Shown: piece after piece, positions 37,801 through 51,288 of the stretch | Position numbering within the stretch: position 1 is the first letter of the stretch | Layout of the letters: each line of letters begins with the position of its first letter | NCBI RefSeq assembly: GCF_001039355.2 | Contig: NW_019774725.1 | Coordinates: 271,336 to 335,335, forward strand | Direction: 5' to 3' | Length of the DNA stretch: 64,000 nt | Origin: Lingula anatina | Lineage: Eukaryota > Brachiopoda > Lingulata > Lingulida > Lingulidae | Program-made: the position numbers and the translations under genes | The notes under the pieces: generated by a model | Databases searched by the model: none | Told to the model about the DNA's origin: nothing | The model's input: the letters and a program-made list of their open reading frames with translations, nothing else

Positions 37801-39019
37801 ACTGAATGCATGGTAATCAAAAGTTTTGAATTGTTTGTGGCACAGCCAATATACCAGTATCGAAACATAATTATAAAATACATTGGAAATGAGATGCTTT
37901 GACACATACACATTACCTCAATTTTTTCAACAAAGAAAATATTCACATAAAAAACATGAAAAAGTTTCTCGTAGAATTGTTATGAGGATCAAGTTTTTAA
38001 ATATTTATATATAATTTAAAAGTATAAACCAATGCCAGATTCATTTCCTCTCTTTCATAATAATGTCAGATCCAGCTCCCTCCCTCTTTTCTCACGAGGG
38101 GAAAACTATGAGGTCCACAGACTGAGCAATTTATATATGCTTCAAATTACCCTAAATTGTGCCAGCACTGCCTTCACTTACAGAGCTAGCTAACTGAGTT
38201 AAGTAGGCTAAGTTAAGCCTAATATGTTAAAACTCTTTTTGAAGAGGTCCCAGGTATCACAGTATATCTTGAAGGCAAATATTTAACTGCAGGAAAACAG
38301 TATGCAGACCCTTATTGCAACAGAGCAGCATAGTGCTTCACTAACACAATCACACGAGGAGATTGTGCTTTCCCCACACTTTCTCCATCACACAACTGCC
38401 TACCTTCCATTAGTGTAGAGACTGGAGGAATTATTCAATGGAGGACTGGTGCCAAACAGCCTCGCACTGCATCCTCGACAATAGATGTCTCCCTCGTGTT
38501 CATTGATGGTAAAACTATCTAACTTCTTGTTACACTGTGCTGCAAGGAAAAAGAAAATAAAAGTTAAAGTTCATATTGACTGATGATAAAATCTAGACAA
38601 TACACTTCAGCATTAAGAAAAATCAGTATTTTATCATTGCCATAATTATGATTAAAAATTGAATTATTTTTAAAGAGACTAAAGTGATTTTCTACCCAAA
38701 AGTCAAGCCTCAGAGGTAGAAAACACTTTTAAAAAGCGATTTTAATTTTCTATCCTCACAACAGAAGAGACAATGAAAAACCAATTACACAGTATTACAA
38801 TATTTATCATTGTGAATATGTAACAACAGACATTTTTGGGTTATTGTAAACTGACTTTCTGACATTCTGACACAATGTGAAGACACTGTGAGGTCAAACA
38901 TATGTGTAATTCTATTATGAGTGCTTACCACAGTTCATACAAGTCTTGTGCCATTTCTTGCCAAGTGCTTTGGCCTCCTCTCCAAAGTACACAGCTTTTC
39001 CACATCTGGGGCAACTCAT
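31866..39019 (-). CDS. Three-LIM muscle LIM protein (CRP/Mlp84B family), 309 aa
   Basis: Coding exons, 5' to 3' on the minus strand: 38929-39019, 38404-38539, 35295-35364, 34711-34849, 33120-33288, 32605-32764, 32189-32282, 31866-31936. Phases agree throughout, to TAG. The start is the ATG of [15 protein letters not shown]; an acceptor 36 bases upstream (39055) shows a non-coding 5' exon farther away. LIM1 has C3, C6, H24, C27, C30, C33, C51, C54. LIM2 runs C118-C169 and LIM3 C237-C288, both with full ligand sets. LIM2 and LIM3 are followed by the family's Gly-rich box ([28 protein letters not shown]); LIM1 is not ([11 protein letters not shown]). CRP/MLP proteins bind alpha-actinin and actin at Z-discs and also act in nuclei. 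Fly Mlp84B has five LIMs and vertebrate CSRPs two, so three is intermediate. An Mlp84B-like name is reasonable but orthology is untested. Confidence 0.87.
35708..36437. repeat. First copy of a 0.73 kb direct repeat
   Basis: Starts aactgagccagcttgatgta and ends at cctgttgctacaaccttg, just before the lone N at 36438. The same text resumes after the N. It lies within the intron between 35364 and 38404 of the three-LIM gene. Confidence 0.9.
36438..36438. other. Single N at a repeat junction
   Basis: A lone N exactly between the two copies of the 0.73 kb repeat, the same arrangement as at 25115. Confidence 0.95.
36439..37165. repeat. Second copy of the 0.73 kb direct repeat
   Basis: Collinear with 35708-36437 at an offset of 731, with scattered substitutions and small indels. 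It ends near ttgctacactgtacaacct, where the first copy was cut by the N. Intronic. Confidence 0.9.
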
Positions 39020-39055
39020 CTTCACTGTCTCTTTGATACACTCACAGGCTTATAT

Positions 39056-42000
39056 CTGAAATATTTTAAAGGGAAAATATACTAAGTGATGAGTCTGATG
39101 AGGAAGTAAAATTAAGATTAATGAGTCTATAAAACTAAATAGAAGTGGATCCCTCTTTAATCTTCCTTCCTCTCCAAAACATCAGGAAATCAGTATTATA
39201 TTTTTTCCTTTAAGGCAAAGGAGTAAAAAAAACTGGTGCATGTTACACTATAAAACAGAAATTTGATGTGCTTTAGATACTTCACCCTGAATGTCAACAT
39301 TAACCTACTGATTTATTCAAAAAACTGTATCTAAACACATTATCGGATCATTATTTGAATTTCTGCCATTTATAGATGACAGAAATCCATATTTATGAAT
39401 AGGATCCAGATAAAAAAATAACAAACAGCTAGAGAGTGTGTTAATCCTATAAATAAAAATAAAAAAAAGGAATACTGAGTTTAGTATAGAGCTATCATTA
39501 AGACTTAATGTATTAAGTTAAACATGCTATCTATATGCACTCAACATAATATATTTAAGGATATGCAATAAAGCATATGATTGGCATTGTAGCACCTAAT
39601 AACACCACCATATACAGCACAATTGATTGTGTAATATCTGAACTGGGATCTCCTTTGACGGGCAACATACATAATGTTGTGAAGAACATAGAAATTTAGG
39701 AGCACTGGATGAACCACAAAAATGTGTGACAAAATCAAGGCAGAAATTCATATCCGCCCCCTCAGACAAAGAAACACTCAAAATACAGACATGTAAAACC
39801 AAGAGATACTGGGTGCTTTTCATCAGCTAAATCAGATGCAGCACTCAGTGCAGTGGTGCTGTCCCTTTAATTATTCATTTCCTACAGAAAATATAGAGGA
39901 TGTTCTTTAATTATTAAAACAATGTCATCCTGTGCATTCTACCAATGGAAAAATAAACTTATCAAATATTCAAATCCTTACAAAGATATTGTCGGCCTTA
40001 TAATTCCACTTCCAATGTAACCCGCCCTTGAAAGTTTCCCAAGATATTTAAGGACAATGTCGCATGTCAGCCATATTTTAGAGAATAAAAAATTACAGTG
40101 TAGTTCTAACTTGATCAGCACTTTGAAATGATGGGTATAAAAATATCTTATTATTAGGTCCATAACAGGCAATTATAAAGTGATGAGGGTGGTTTCAGAG
40201 ACCAGACAATTCTTCTGGGACCACCTTTCTGGTGAAATGATAGTCGAAGGAAATTTTGAACCTGCATCACCCCAGCTGAGTGCAGCCATGATTTTTATCA
40301 CAAAACTCTTGCCAAGTACTAGTACATGTCACAAGTTATCACCCAGATCTAAACTAAATTAATATAAGAAAACACCATTTCCATACATAAAGTAAGATTC
40401 AAGTCCTCACGCAATGCCTTTTTTTAAAACCACATAGAGTTTTGGTAATGGATATACCTCAGCTGCTGCTTTTAACACAACATATTGCTTTAAATATGCG
40501 CTACATTCACATACAGACTGAGACCATGAATGCATTAATTCAATCCATTACCTTCTTCCAGAAAATCCCCGAGATGTGTTCTAGGCTGCTCTGACAGCAG
40601 GCACCGCATGTGAATAAGGAAATACATGCAAGGCACATTAGGAAAATCTTACCATTGATTCATAGCTCAATACAAGGCTGATGGAAGTAGAGCGGGGGAA
40701 CAGTACTTCACAATGTAATACAAATCATGGTAAATGTCCACCTCAGAGGCCCCATTCTATTAATGTTATGCACCTAAATAAGCATTGTGCTAAACCTCAT
40801 ATCCTCTTACTTTTCCACTCAAACTGCTAATTTTCTTGGCGTCAGTAAACACTCGCATGATTCACTTCCCCATTGTTTCAATTAATAATATAGGTACTGT
40901 TACACATACAAAGTATTGTATTTTTACACTGTGAGAATATAAGAAACAAGAACCTTTGTTTTTACCTCATGCAAAAACCAGTAGGTTTCCAGGATTGCAT
41001 TAACTGGAAACAAAGCAGTTCTCCCATCTGTCAATAAACGTATAATTTCTGCGGTGATGATTGTTTCTGTGGCCCTTGATAAATGCTAAAAACACACAAG
41101 AGATTTGCTCATTTATTGCTTGATTAGGTAAAGTTCTAATCAACCTAAAAAACCACATACTAGAAGCATCTGTCTTCAAATCGGATTTGAGGAAATTATA
41201 TTCCAGGATGAAATAAAGTTAATCTCACAAATTATATTGCATCTGAGCTTCAGACTCTCGATGATAATATTGGCAACTGCCAGGGCACGCACCAGCTTCA
41301 TCAGAGCTTAATTGTGGTATTAAGCAATTTGACCACACCAATCATTGCTCAACTGGACGTTTTATTATCTGTTGGCTCCAAAAAATGGGCATGTATAGGG
41401 TGTGATGTTGTTAACATGCCAATTATCCATGCACTAATAAATAACCACCCTTAACAGAAATAAAATAAAAGTAAGACTTTGCTTTCTAAATAACTTTTTT
41501 GTATCAAAAATATGTTAATTACTTGAAAAAGTTATAACAAAATATGTGAACAGTTTTGCAAAAAGGTCTATTTTCCTAATTGGGCAAAATGGCTAATGCT
41601 TGAGAATGAACAAGGGGAACAAGTACCTCTAAAGCTCTGGGTAACAAATAATAGGCAATAGTTAAGACTATATAATATAGTCTTAAATATCGCCTTGCAT
41701 GTCCATCTCCTCAACCTGCTATCTTCAAGCTGTCATCATTAGAATGACATTGAAACAATCAGGAGAAAAATCACACACCACATAATAAGACCCCAAATTA
41801 TTCTGCTGCAAGAGCAGAGAATTATAAGAACAAAGCCCTTTCGTGTCTAAAAATTGCACAGAACTAATCAATGCTTATTAATTACCCATTGATCCGTGTA
41901 TAGATTTTCTTACTGCTTGACTATATCAAGATTACCCCTAATGCAAAGGACAGATAGTAACCGAACAACAATCAAGATTTCCAACTGCCAGTAGCAATGA

Positions 42001-45000
42001 TCTAGAAGGGAATCACTATAATTTTTCCTGCTTCAATAAAGCTTTCTTCAGTACAAATTATTCAGGCCAATATCCAAAACTGATCAAAGATATAGTCATG
42101 CTTAATGTCTTCAAACTTTCATTTCTATAGCTGTTTTTGTACTAGTATAGGACTTTAAGACTTTGAAACAATGGCTTGATAATCAACAAATATGATACCA
42201 TAGCCAAAATGATAATCCTTCACGATTATTAAGACTATAAGCCTTAAAACAACAAAAAAATGTTCTAATCATATCACTGCTGTCACATCAAGTGCTCTCA
42301 GTTATATATATACCCACTGCTGCCAAGAGCAAAAATTCCAAATTTAATTTCCTCTTTATCACATTTCTAAGGTCACATGCAAAAAAATTGAAGTCAATAT
42401 GATAAAATCCTTGTCAGCGCCTTGTACCTATATGTAACAGCAATACAGTTGCAGGGACAGCAATAATACTGCAAAATCATACTCAGTAGCTACTAAATCA
42501 AGTTATCCACGTGGTATACCTGAGGATAATGAAAGATGACCACCATTAGCTATGTATTCAAGCAGATATATAGCCTCTTCCACACAGCCTCAACCAATCC
42601 TTACCTTGAGATTCAGATCCCTTTGGACAGTTTTGCCAATCTAATCACCTTCTCCTGGAGTTTACTATGATTTTACGAACTACTTACTCTGAAAGCAGGG
42701 GCCTTGTCTTGTGCTATGGCTATGGCTATCAGAGAGTTTTTTCAATAACAAAGTGGCGTGGGCACACTGATAAGAGGGGGAAATGGGAAACAGAAATCAA
42801 GATGGAAATTATGCCCCATGCTTTTGTGTGCATGGTACATGTATTAAAGAGAAAGGAAAGACCCTGCATGATTAGAGGCTGGGTATTATCATACATCAGA
42901 TTTACCTGTCAGATAAGCAGATGGAAAGTATAATCAGATACAAAACAATCTGAAATATACTTCTAGAATTTTTTTCATTTTTGCTGATATAAATTTTTTT
43001 CAATATAAAATCATATAAAAACATTTAAAAGCAAAAATAATTGTTTGCTGCCAGGGACAATGCAATTTATATATACACCTTAATTGTTACCTTCTCATTC
43101 ATTTACGGATACACCTGTAAATCTTAATGTCATGTTGATGACAAGATAAATATGCTTAAATAATATATTTCACACAAAAAAGATAACGTTTTGAAACAAA
43201 AGCCGACAGGGCACCTCTTGAAACTACAAAATCAACCATTTGGCCTTAAGATGTGGTTTGTCAAGAGGGAATAGAGTTAGTTGAATACAGTAGTACTTCC
43301 AACTCCTAGTATATGTTTTATTACACAATCACTATGGGAAACATGACAAACAGTCCCATCAATCACTTTTCTTCAATTGTTTTGCAGCCTGCAGCACTGG
43401 GAATTAACATAACAGATCAGCTTCTGGTGATGGCCTGGAACTATATATATTACCCATTATAGTGTAACAATATCGATTCAAATGTATACAGGCAGAAGGA
43501 TAAAAAACATGTATTCCCCTACCAGTCGTCTCTCGTTCTGAAACCTTATGTCTGAACTGTTCTGTATCACCTTACTAATAACTTCAAATTATTATCATCT
43601 TTTACGCCACTGTATAATTTTGAAACCATACACCATTAAGTTTGGTGAGACTGAAATATATTTGAATATGAAGCATCTTGTGCATCATACAAGGTTGATG
43701 TTTTTCATACATCACTTACCTTGACAGTTAAAAAGTGCTCAATAAGTTTATGTCATAAACCAGACGGAATGGTAAAAAAAGAGATGACCGTCACCACTGA
43801 GCCTTCACACTCTTTTCCCACCGATCTCTGCTCAGTCACATTAACCTCTGGATTGCACAATCTCCATAAAACATTAATATCCCATTAAAAATCCATTCCG
43901 CAATTGTAAGTGTCAATCTTAAATGCATAAATACACGTCGGGTGATTTATCAGACAACTGACTGTATCCTTCCTCCATAAGGTCTTTTTGCACTTACTTA
44001 ATGTTGGGACAGCATCAGAGCACCTGTGGCTTTATTAATCAAGAGATCTAACAATATTTTGGTGTTGGGTGAACTAGACTTGATGCATCCCATCATGTAT
44101 CAGTCCAGAGTGTATGTGTCGTAGCCGCGAGGCCTTACAACTGGAATCTGAGTCCAATCCAGTTAAACGGGTTACTTCACTTTGTTTTTTTATCACAGAT
44201 GTCCCTCTGGTTGTTATTTTTGTAAATTCCATTTGTCTAATTTCTGAAAATGTATGCTATCAGCCATACAAAGTGCATAATTTGATAAGATAACAAGGGC
44301 TAATATTAAGACAGATGATAAATAATGTAAAATCCCTGTCAGGGATGTACTGGACTGACAACCCTCCCACTTACTATAAGCTGTCACACAGTGACACAAG
44401 ATGGAACATAGCTCAGCAACTACAGCAATAGGGGATACACAATGACTGAGAAATGTGCTGCATGCAAACGCCTGTGAAGAATGATAATACATGAAACCCA
44501 ATACTTTCCTATACAATTTTTTTCTCAGTCTCAGGTGAGAATTATTCAGAAGGTCAGAGAAAATGGATTTGAAAAGAAATAGATCTGCCTGTGAGGCAAA
44601 TCAAAATCATCGGCAACAACACTAACAACACATATGCAAATTTCTATATACTAGTACATCCAAGCCAAGTATGTACTACAGAATTCTCTGGGTAAATTTG
44701 CTCTAGCAAAGTAAATTCAAGACAAATGGTAAGCAGGTCTTTACTTTGCTAGGGAAAGCCAAATTCATAACTGACACAGTTCAAAATTTTGATTACATCT
44801 AAAATTATGCAGTAATTTCGCTAATAAGTTATCTTATCGTATGACCCAACAGTAGCAGGTGAACCTACAGTTTTCCAATGCTCCGTGCCACAGCAATAAA
44901 AAGAGAATAATAGATGCACTATTCATTAACCTATGGATTTCAGAAGGTTATGATCTCCATTATGGCCTACAACTTCAAAGTCATGCCCGATAAAACCGCA

Positions 45001-45554
45001 ATCTGATCTCACATACCTAGGCCCTTATCATGCTTCTCTGATGTTATGCAGAGTAGAAACAGCAAACACATTAACTATAAAAAACATCAACCTACATGTA
45101 TATAAAGATTGCATGCTCTCCTGATTAAAACTATAAACAAATGTGTATGACACAAACATCATAACATCAAATGTAATGAATAATTAACTAGTAACTTTTT
45201 TTGTCATGGACTCAAAAACATTTAGTGAATTTTGTTTTCAGAAAATGTAAGCTTCTAAATTTATAACCTCAATGTCAAAACAAGACTATTTAAAACTTCA
45301 CTTTATCAGCTTAATCATTCTATCAAACAGGTATACCTCTGTGAAAAGTAAACACGAAAATGATACTGAATGCTAGTGCTAATCATTAGTGAAGTGGTTT
45401 CAGGATACTTCAGTGTGATCCAACATTATCTACTAAAGCAGAACACCAGGTTCCAAGGTTTTATTTGACTACTGCATAACTTACCACCTCTATCATATTT
45501 AAACATGGCTTTTTTGTAATGCCTTAAACATTGATTCTATTCCCCCCCCCCCTA
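39056..45554. other. Long gene-free stretch upstream of the three-LIM start
   Basis: No recognisable coding exon on either strand. It is probably a large 5' intron of the three-LIM gene. Minus-strand donor-like sites occur (GTCAAG|GTAAGTG at about 43718, TCAAG|GTAAGG at about 42605) and could mark alternative non-coding first exons, but such sites are common by chance. The open frames here have no known motif. Confidence 0.45.
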
Positions 45555-45606
45555 NNNNNNNNNNNNNNNNNNNNNNNNNNNNNNNNNNNNNNNNNNNNNN
45601 NNNNNN
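45555..45606. other. Assembly gap of 52 N
   Basis: Unknown bases flanked by a C-run on the left and a (CA)n tract on the right, so the gap fell in a simple repeat. True size is unknown. Confidence 1.
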
Positions 45607-48600
45607 ACACCCCCACACACACACACACACATACGCACACCTTTAAAAATGTAGAATGTGTAACACAGCTCCACTAACCTTAGGGGCTGTTTCACAAAAA
45701 GGTGTAAAGTTAGTTTTGGGGCTAAAATCTTGGCCTATTAAAACACAGTTGACATAATTGCATTTCAGAAAGAATTTAAATGTTTGCTTACTAGTACCTT
45801 GTTTTTGCATTCATTTTTTATTTGGTCCCTTGAGCAAATTGTGATGGTATTGATAAAAGTGTTTGCTCTCAGCGATGAAAGTAGCACACTTACTGGTAGG
45901 TATGTCAAATATATTTACAGTGACCCAATCATTCTTAATAAGCTATTACTAGTAAACCAATACTGCAGAATTGACTTTGCATAGCAGGCTATCCAATTTT
46001 ATCTAAGCTTGAGACTTTTTGTGCAACAGGCCACTGGATGGCACTGTGTAGGGGGAACACCAAGAGGAAATGAATGGAATCTAGAGCATTTCAATACAAA
46101 AGCATTTGCTTTTCTGTAGGACATCATATCAAATAGAAAATTTATATCTTGCACATCATCAGAACATGTGCTTCAATGTTCTTATGCTTAACTTTTGTAA
46201 TTATAAGATTTGTTTCAAAGTGCATGACTATTTGTTTATATTTGGCATTGTTTATTGTTTGAATCATCATTATCATGATAATCATTATCAATATAAATAT
46301 AAACTGATGTACATGTACTTCAGTTCGTTTGGGAAATAAAAATATTCATTTAATTACAAATAAAAATATAATCCCTTTTAATGATTTCTTTTCATTGCTT
46401 ACTCAATATATTGAAAGACAAACTTTCAAACTATTTGTCAACAAGTAAGTCCCTTCTGTAAATAAAATTATAATTGGTCATGTCCCTATCTATGGGAAAG
46501 ATGGTGATAAATCAAATGTACTGTATCTTTAATTGACTCAAAACAAAACTCCAACATACCTCAGAACTTTGGCCCTGGCTAATGACAGAACTTGTGCCAA
46601 CTTGGAACATGTACAAAATGATCTGATAAAGCAGCTGTCCTACAAGTCCCTGACAGTAAAACAGCTGTGTAATTTAAATCCAAATAGCTATATAATTTGT
46701 TGCCTTGCTCACCTTCACACTGTAACCCTCTTAATTACACCCTAATACAGGTGCATGCTCTTTTAAAACCCCTACTTAACCATGATATGCAGCAGTATCA
46801 GCCAAGACCAGTGGAAGTGCCCTATGTTTCTGTACATCTTTAGCAGTCACTTAAAGAAAACCATATATAATTATCAATGAATTAAGTAGACAGAAGGATG
46901 TATTAAACAAAAAGCTGATTGTACCCTGGAAAGATCAAAGGATTACGGGCTTCCCCTATCACAGCATATCTGTATATAGTGATCTGGTACTTGTTTTTGC
47001 ATGTACCCGATACTTTGTTAAACTGTCATTTATCTTTTAAAGAGACTAATCTAACATATGATTAAGAACATGCAATTTGGTGAGCGTGCATATTTGCATG
47101 TTTCTATGTGCCAACATGTTACTGGAGACTGCTATCTTTGGCATTCACTACTTGCATAGGAAAATTGTATTTAACTTAGAAGCATATCGTTGAAACATTT
47201 TATCACTTATGCAATTTAAACAGAACTGAATAAGTCCTTTAGTAAGGCAAAGGGGAGGGGGGGGGGGCACATGACTTAAAGCGCACATCAAGTAGTCACA
47301 CCTATCACAGCCCCATTCCCTGATAAACTCTGACCATTAGATGAAATATATATTGACTGGTGAAGTATCAGTTTATTTCACAAGCTATAACCAAGAGAAC
47401 ATACAGTGGATGTTATTCAGATTAAGCTAAATTCTTTCTTTTTTTATGAACCAGTGCTGTCAGATTGATCAGTGCTTCACAATGGGACATTTTCAATCTC
47501 TAGAAAACCAGGTGTTACAGTTTAAACAAAAAATGAATGGATGTCCAATGCTAGGTGTAACTAAAGTAAACACTGACTTTACACATGAAAAATTCCCATG
47601 ATAGCAAATATTTCTACCAGCATAAACCTGTCACATTTCTCACCTGAGAAAACATGCATCATGACATCACCTATATAAGATACTATTAATGAGACATCAA
47701 ACTGATGTCTCAAAGAAGAAAATCTTACAAATGGATTTCAAAAGAGAAAAAAAAACATTACAAGTGCCTTAATTGTCCAGGAATCAAGTCCAGGAATCAA
47801 GTTTTACTCACAGTGTACAGGTACCTTGTCTAAATGCTTTGAGTTAAAACTATATCCTATAATCCACCTGTCCATACATCCTATATGACTTGAACTTGTA
47901 CATTTTTTTCTATTCATCACCACATTTGTATGATACAAACACAAAGATGAAATTGGTGATCATGAGATTCCATAAATACTTGAGTCTCGGGAACAATAAA
48001 AGTTTTCAATACCTACCGCCATAATCACTCAGTCAGTGTGTACAGACCTATATAAAAACTAGGACACTGCAAACATAAACCCAAATTCATATCTTTCAAC
48101 AAAATGTCAACAAAACCCCTGGGAATTCAACACATAAATGGAGACAAATATCAAGACCTTACCTTACGTGAGATAGGCCCGAGCAAAGAATACCTCTATT
48201 ATCTATAAAGCACACTACGCATTCAATACTAACCTGATATATTCTCAACCTTAAGCTAAGTGACTAAATCATGGAGGAAATATTCAAACAAGTATCCTAT
48301 TCAAATCAATACGGGTGTTCCGTCAAGTCTTGTTTACTCAGGTCAATAGGCAGGCACAGCTACCGGTTTTCGAGTGTTTTTTTCCCCTCCCTCTACCATA
48401 TATAGATATGTTAGACACTATCTGTGCTGCCTTCACCCCCGCAGCTCGTCAGCCCCCCAGGTGACGTCAAGCTAAAGGACACATTCCATGACAGCTGTAA
48501 TCTGAGATATGTCAATGATAACCAACAAGGTGTCAACCAATGTTTTGGACACTTAAAGGGCCCATTATTCACTTGCTGGGTACACAGCGTAATTTGATTT

Positions 48601-49334
48601 TAAACTGAATGATTGGCTGGTGATATGTTTTCAGGATCCACTAATGACTTTTCAGAGGGTGTTGAACTCTTTGGTCTCTGCTCACAATACCTTCTCTCAT
48701 AAGCTTAATATCTTATATTGATAAAGTCAGATTGATTGATTTTCTTCTATTTTATTTCAATGTCCCAGTATATTCATTTTCTATTTTAAATCTGATTTTA
48801 ACTCGAAGTTAGCACTGACATAATATGCCACTTTCAGGACCATCGAAGTATTAATTTGTTAAGAAGTAACTGTTCAAAACATTACTGTCACATTAATCTG
48901 CTATATATTTCACATTAATCTGCTCTATATGTGTAACTAAAATGAAGATGCACTTGGAGACAAACTTGCATACCATATGACCAGTCAACCTTTCCCTGCA
49001 CTCTGACAGTAGCCATCCTAATACATGCTTAGTACTTAGTTACATTCATTGTGGTTTCACACAACTTACACCAATTATTTAGTAATTCTATTTATCTGAT
49101 GCTGATTAATGCTCAAGAAATGCCATGGGTAAACCACTGCTGATGATGTTTATATTCATAATTCAAGGTCTCCAACTAAAGAAATCAGAGCTTTTCATTA
49201 ATTCTTCCTAAAATAGATATTTCTTTTATAATAATTATTAAATAATAATAAAAAGCATTTATCATTAAATACATTATATGGTAGTAATATTGTGAATAAC
49301 TTCAAATGGGTCTTCTGACACTTGAGAAGAGGTT
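45607..49334. other. Gene-free AT-rich stretch
   Basis: No coding exon was recognised. It holds a (CA)n tract at 45607-45638, a G-run near 47256-47267, and a minus-strand donor-like ACGTAAG|GTAAGG near 48165 that could belong to a non-coding exon. Nothing else stands out. Confidence 0.5.
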
Positions 49335-51288
49335 TATAGGGACAGTCGGTCATCCGGGCACTTTACCTTAGCAACCGGCATCTGGGGTAAAACAAATCGG
49401 GCAACATGGCGGATCGCATTGACTTCTATGAAAAAGTTGGCAGACTTTGTCCGAAGATATCATACTTCACAGTTCCTGACCACGTGTGTCAGTGAAGTTG
49501 AGTTATTTACCTGGTTGATTTCCTTTACAGGCTTCTGTAATTAGCCGCTGCACACCTGGTTAAGAGATAACATCGGCCTTAACTGCCGATCGTTATCTGT
49601 GATCGGGAATCTTACAGTGGTAGATTGCAAAGACTCATTTGCTTACCTGGATGAGCATATTATTCACATCTCTTTGAAAAGAAAAACATTTGAAAGCAAC
49701 TGATAATATCAAGGAAGGTTTCAATTGTACTAATAACTGTTGACGTTGCATATTACTGACACATAATATGCTCATCCAGGTAAGCAAATGACGGGTAGAT
49801 TTGCAAGCTTACTGAATTGAACCGGTACCGTTTAACTCTCAGGCACGCGCACAAATGTGAAATGGTGGAGGCTTGCTGTGCACCAGGTGACACTACCAAC
49901 ACATTAATAAAATCTTATGGGATTTGTTAAATTTCAAAGATCAACGGAAAAGTAAACGACTATTGCAGGCTATAGGTCGTGCAAACGTGACTAAAGACGG
50001 GATTGTTGATCGAAACAAGATTTGATCATAGTTATACATGCACTACGAGATTTGTGTATGTGTGTATAGTTCATTTTATTTTAGATAAGGAGAAAGTCAT
50101 TGTACCTTGTTTGGTATTTATGTTTGTCATTTGTTACATGAATTAATAAGTATACGTAGTATTTACAAGAAATTGAGATTGCATCTTGTGTTGGCGTGTG
50201 TGCCGGTATATCAATTCTTTCAGTTAAAATCAATGGACTATAACGTCGAACTTTTTTATTGTAAGTTAATTGAGGGCGTTATAAAGATAAGAAAAAATAT
50301 ACACGTCAATATATTGACAAACCTGTGAGTTAATGTCTAAATCTTTAAGTTATCAAGTAAAATATAAAAAAGTTGCCATAAATAAAACGACCTTAAATGG
50401 TAAAATAACATACAGCTTTATTACCGCGTTTGTTATTCAATTTAATTTTAACCTTGTACGTTTTGAAACTTAACGTTCTGTCTTCCATGATATTTCGCCA
50501 ATTTTCGTACCAGAAAAGTGCACAATAAGACGCATAGCTGCAAATATTAATACAGGTAACACCACGTGTCTTCTCTTCCAAAAAGTTAGCAAGCAACTGT
50601 TTATGCTGTCCTTCCAGGCTTGCATTAATATACATGTACTGTACATACAGACCAAAGAGGCCATATGGGATCGATGACATTGCCCCTATCCCGTTCCCCT
50701 GGCTATTGCAGCAGCAGGTGATTTAATCACAATTTGTAGAAATCTTATTCTAATAACTTCTCAGTGTTGCACATTTTCGAGGCCTTTTTTACGATCCAGG
50801 TTCTAAGAAGCCATTCCTATATCACCAACGTGTGTACATGCATATACTTAGGGTGGACATTTGCGTATACAGTTAAGACCAATTTTATCCCGTAACAAGT
50901 TAAACAGTTGCTTATTACAAAGGCCTGCTAACTCAATAGTCCAGGTAAATGATTCAACCCGCCAGACACAAAAGGTCAAGCACAGCCTTTGCAAATCTTC
51001 TGCTGTAAACTTCCCGATCACAGATAACGATCGGCAGTCATGTTAAGGCCGATTTTATCTCCTAACCAGGTGTGCAGCGGCTAATTACAAAGGCCTGTAA
51101 AAGAAATCGACCAGGTAAATAACTCATCCTTACTGACACAAGTGGTCAGTCACTGTGAAGTATGATATCTTCGGACAAAGTCTGCCAACTTTTACATAGA
51201 AGTTAATGCGATCCGCCATGTTGCCCGATTTGTTTTACCCCAGATGCCGGTTGCTAAGGCGCGTGACGTCAGCCCGACTGTCCCTATA
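49335..51288. mobile_element. Fold-back type DNA transposon (non-autonomous), 1.95 kb
   Basis: Long terminal inverted repeats of about 275 bp bound the element: left 49335-49609 and right 51011-51288. The left end reads tatagggacagtcgg and the right end reads its complement ccgactgtccctata. Shared internal blocks include gatgccggttgctaagg, gatccgccatgttgcccg and ccgatcacagataacgatcg. A second nested inverted pair is near 49635-49664 and 49765-49794 (ggatgagcatatta). A diverged direct copy of part of the right arm lies at about 50874-51005. No transposase was seen; the short ORFs inside look random. The target duplication is probably TA or TATA but is ambiguous because the ends are palindromic. 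The superfamily was not assigned. Confidence 0.85.

Noticed and set aside
39596-39823. Minus-strand frame with a signal-like start (LLVLHVCILSVSLSEGADMN) and several Cys
   Set aside because: It looked like a small secreted protein, but no splice partner, no homologous pattern and no promoter could be shown. Too weak to call.
44214-44516. 100-residue minus-strand open frame
   Set aside because: Longest frame in the 40-48 kb stretch, but of a length expected by chance in a region this large, and no motif was recognised.
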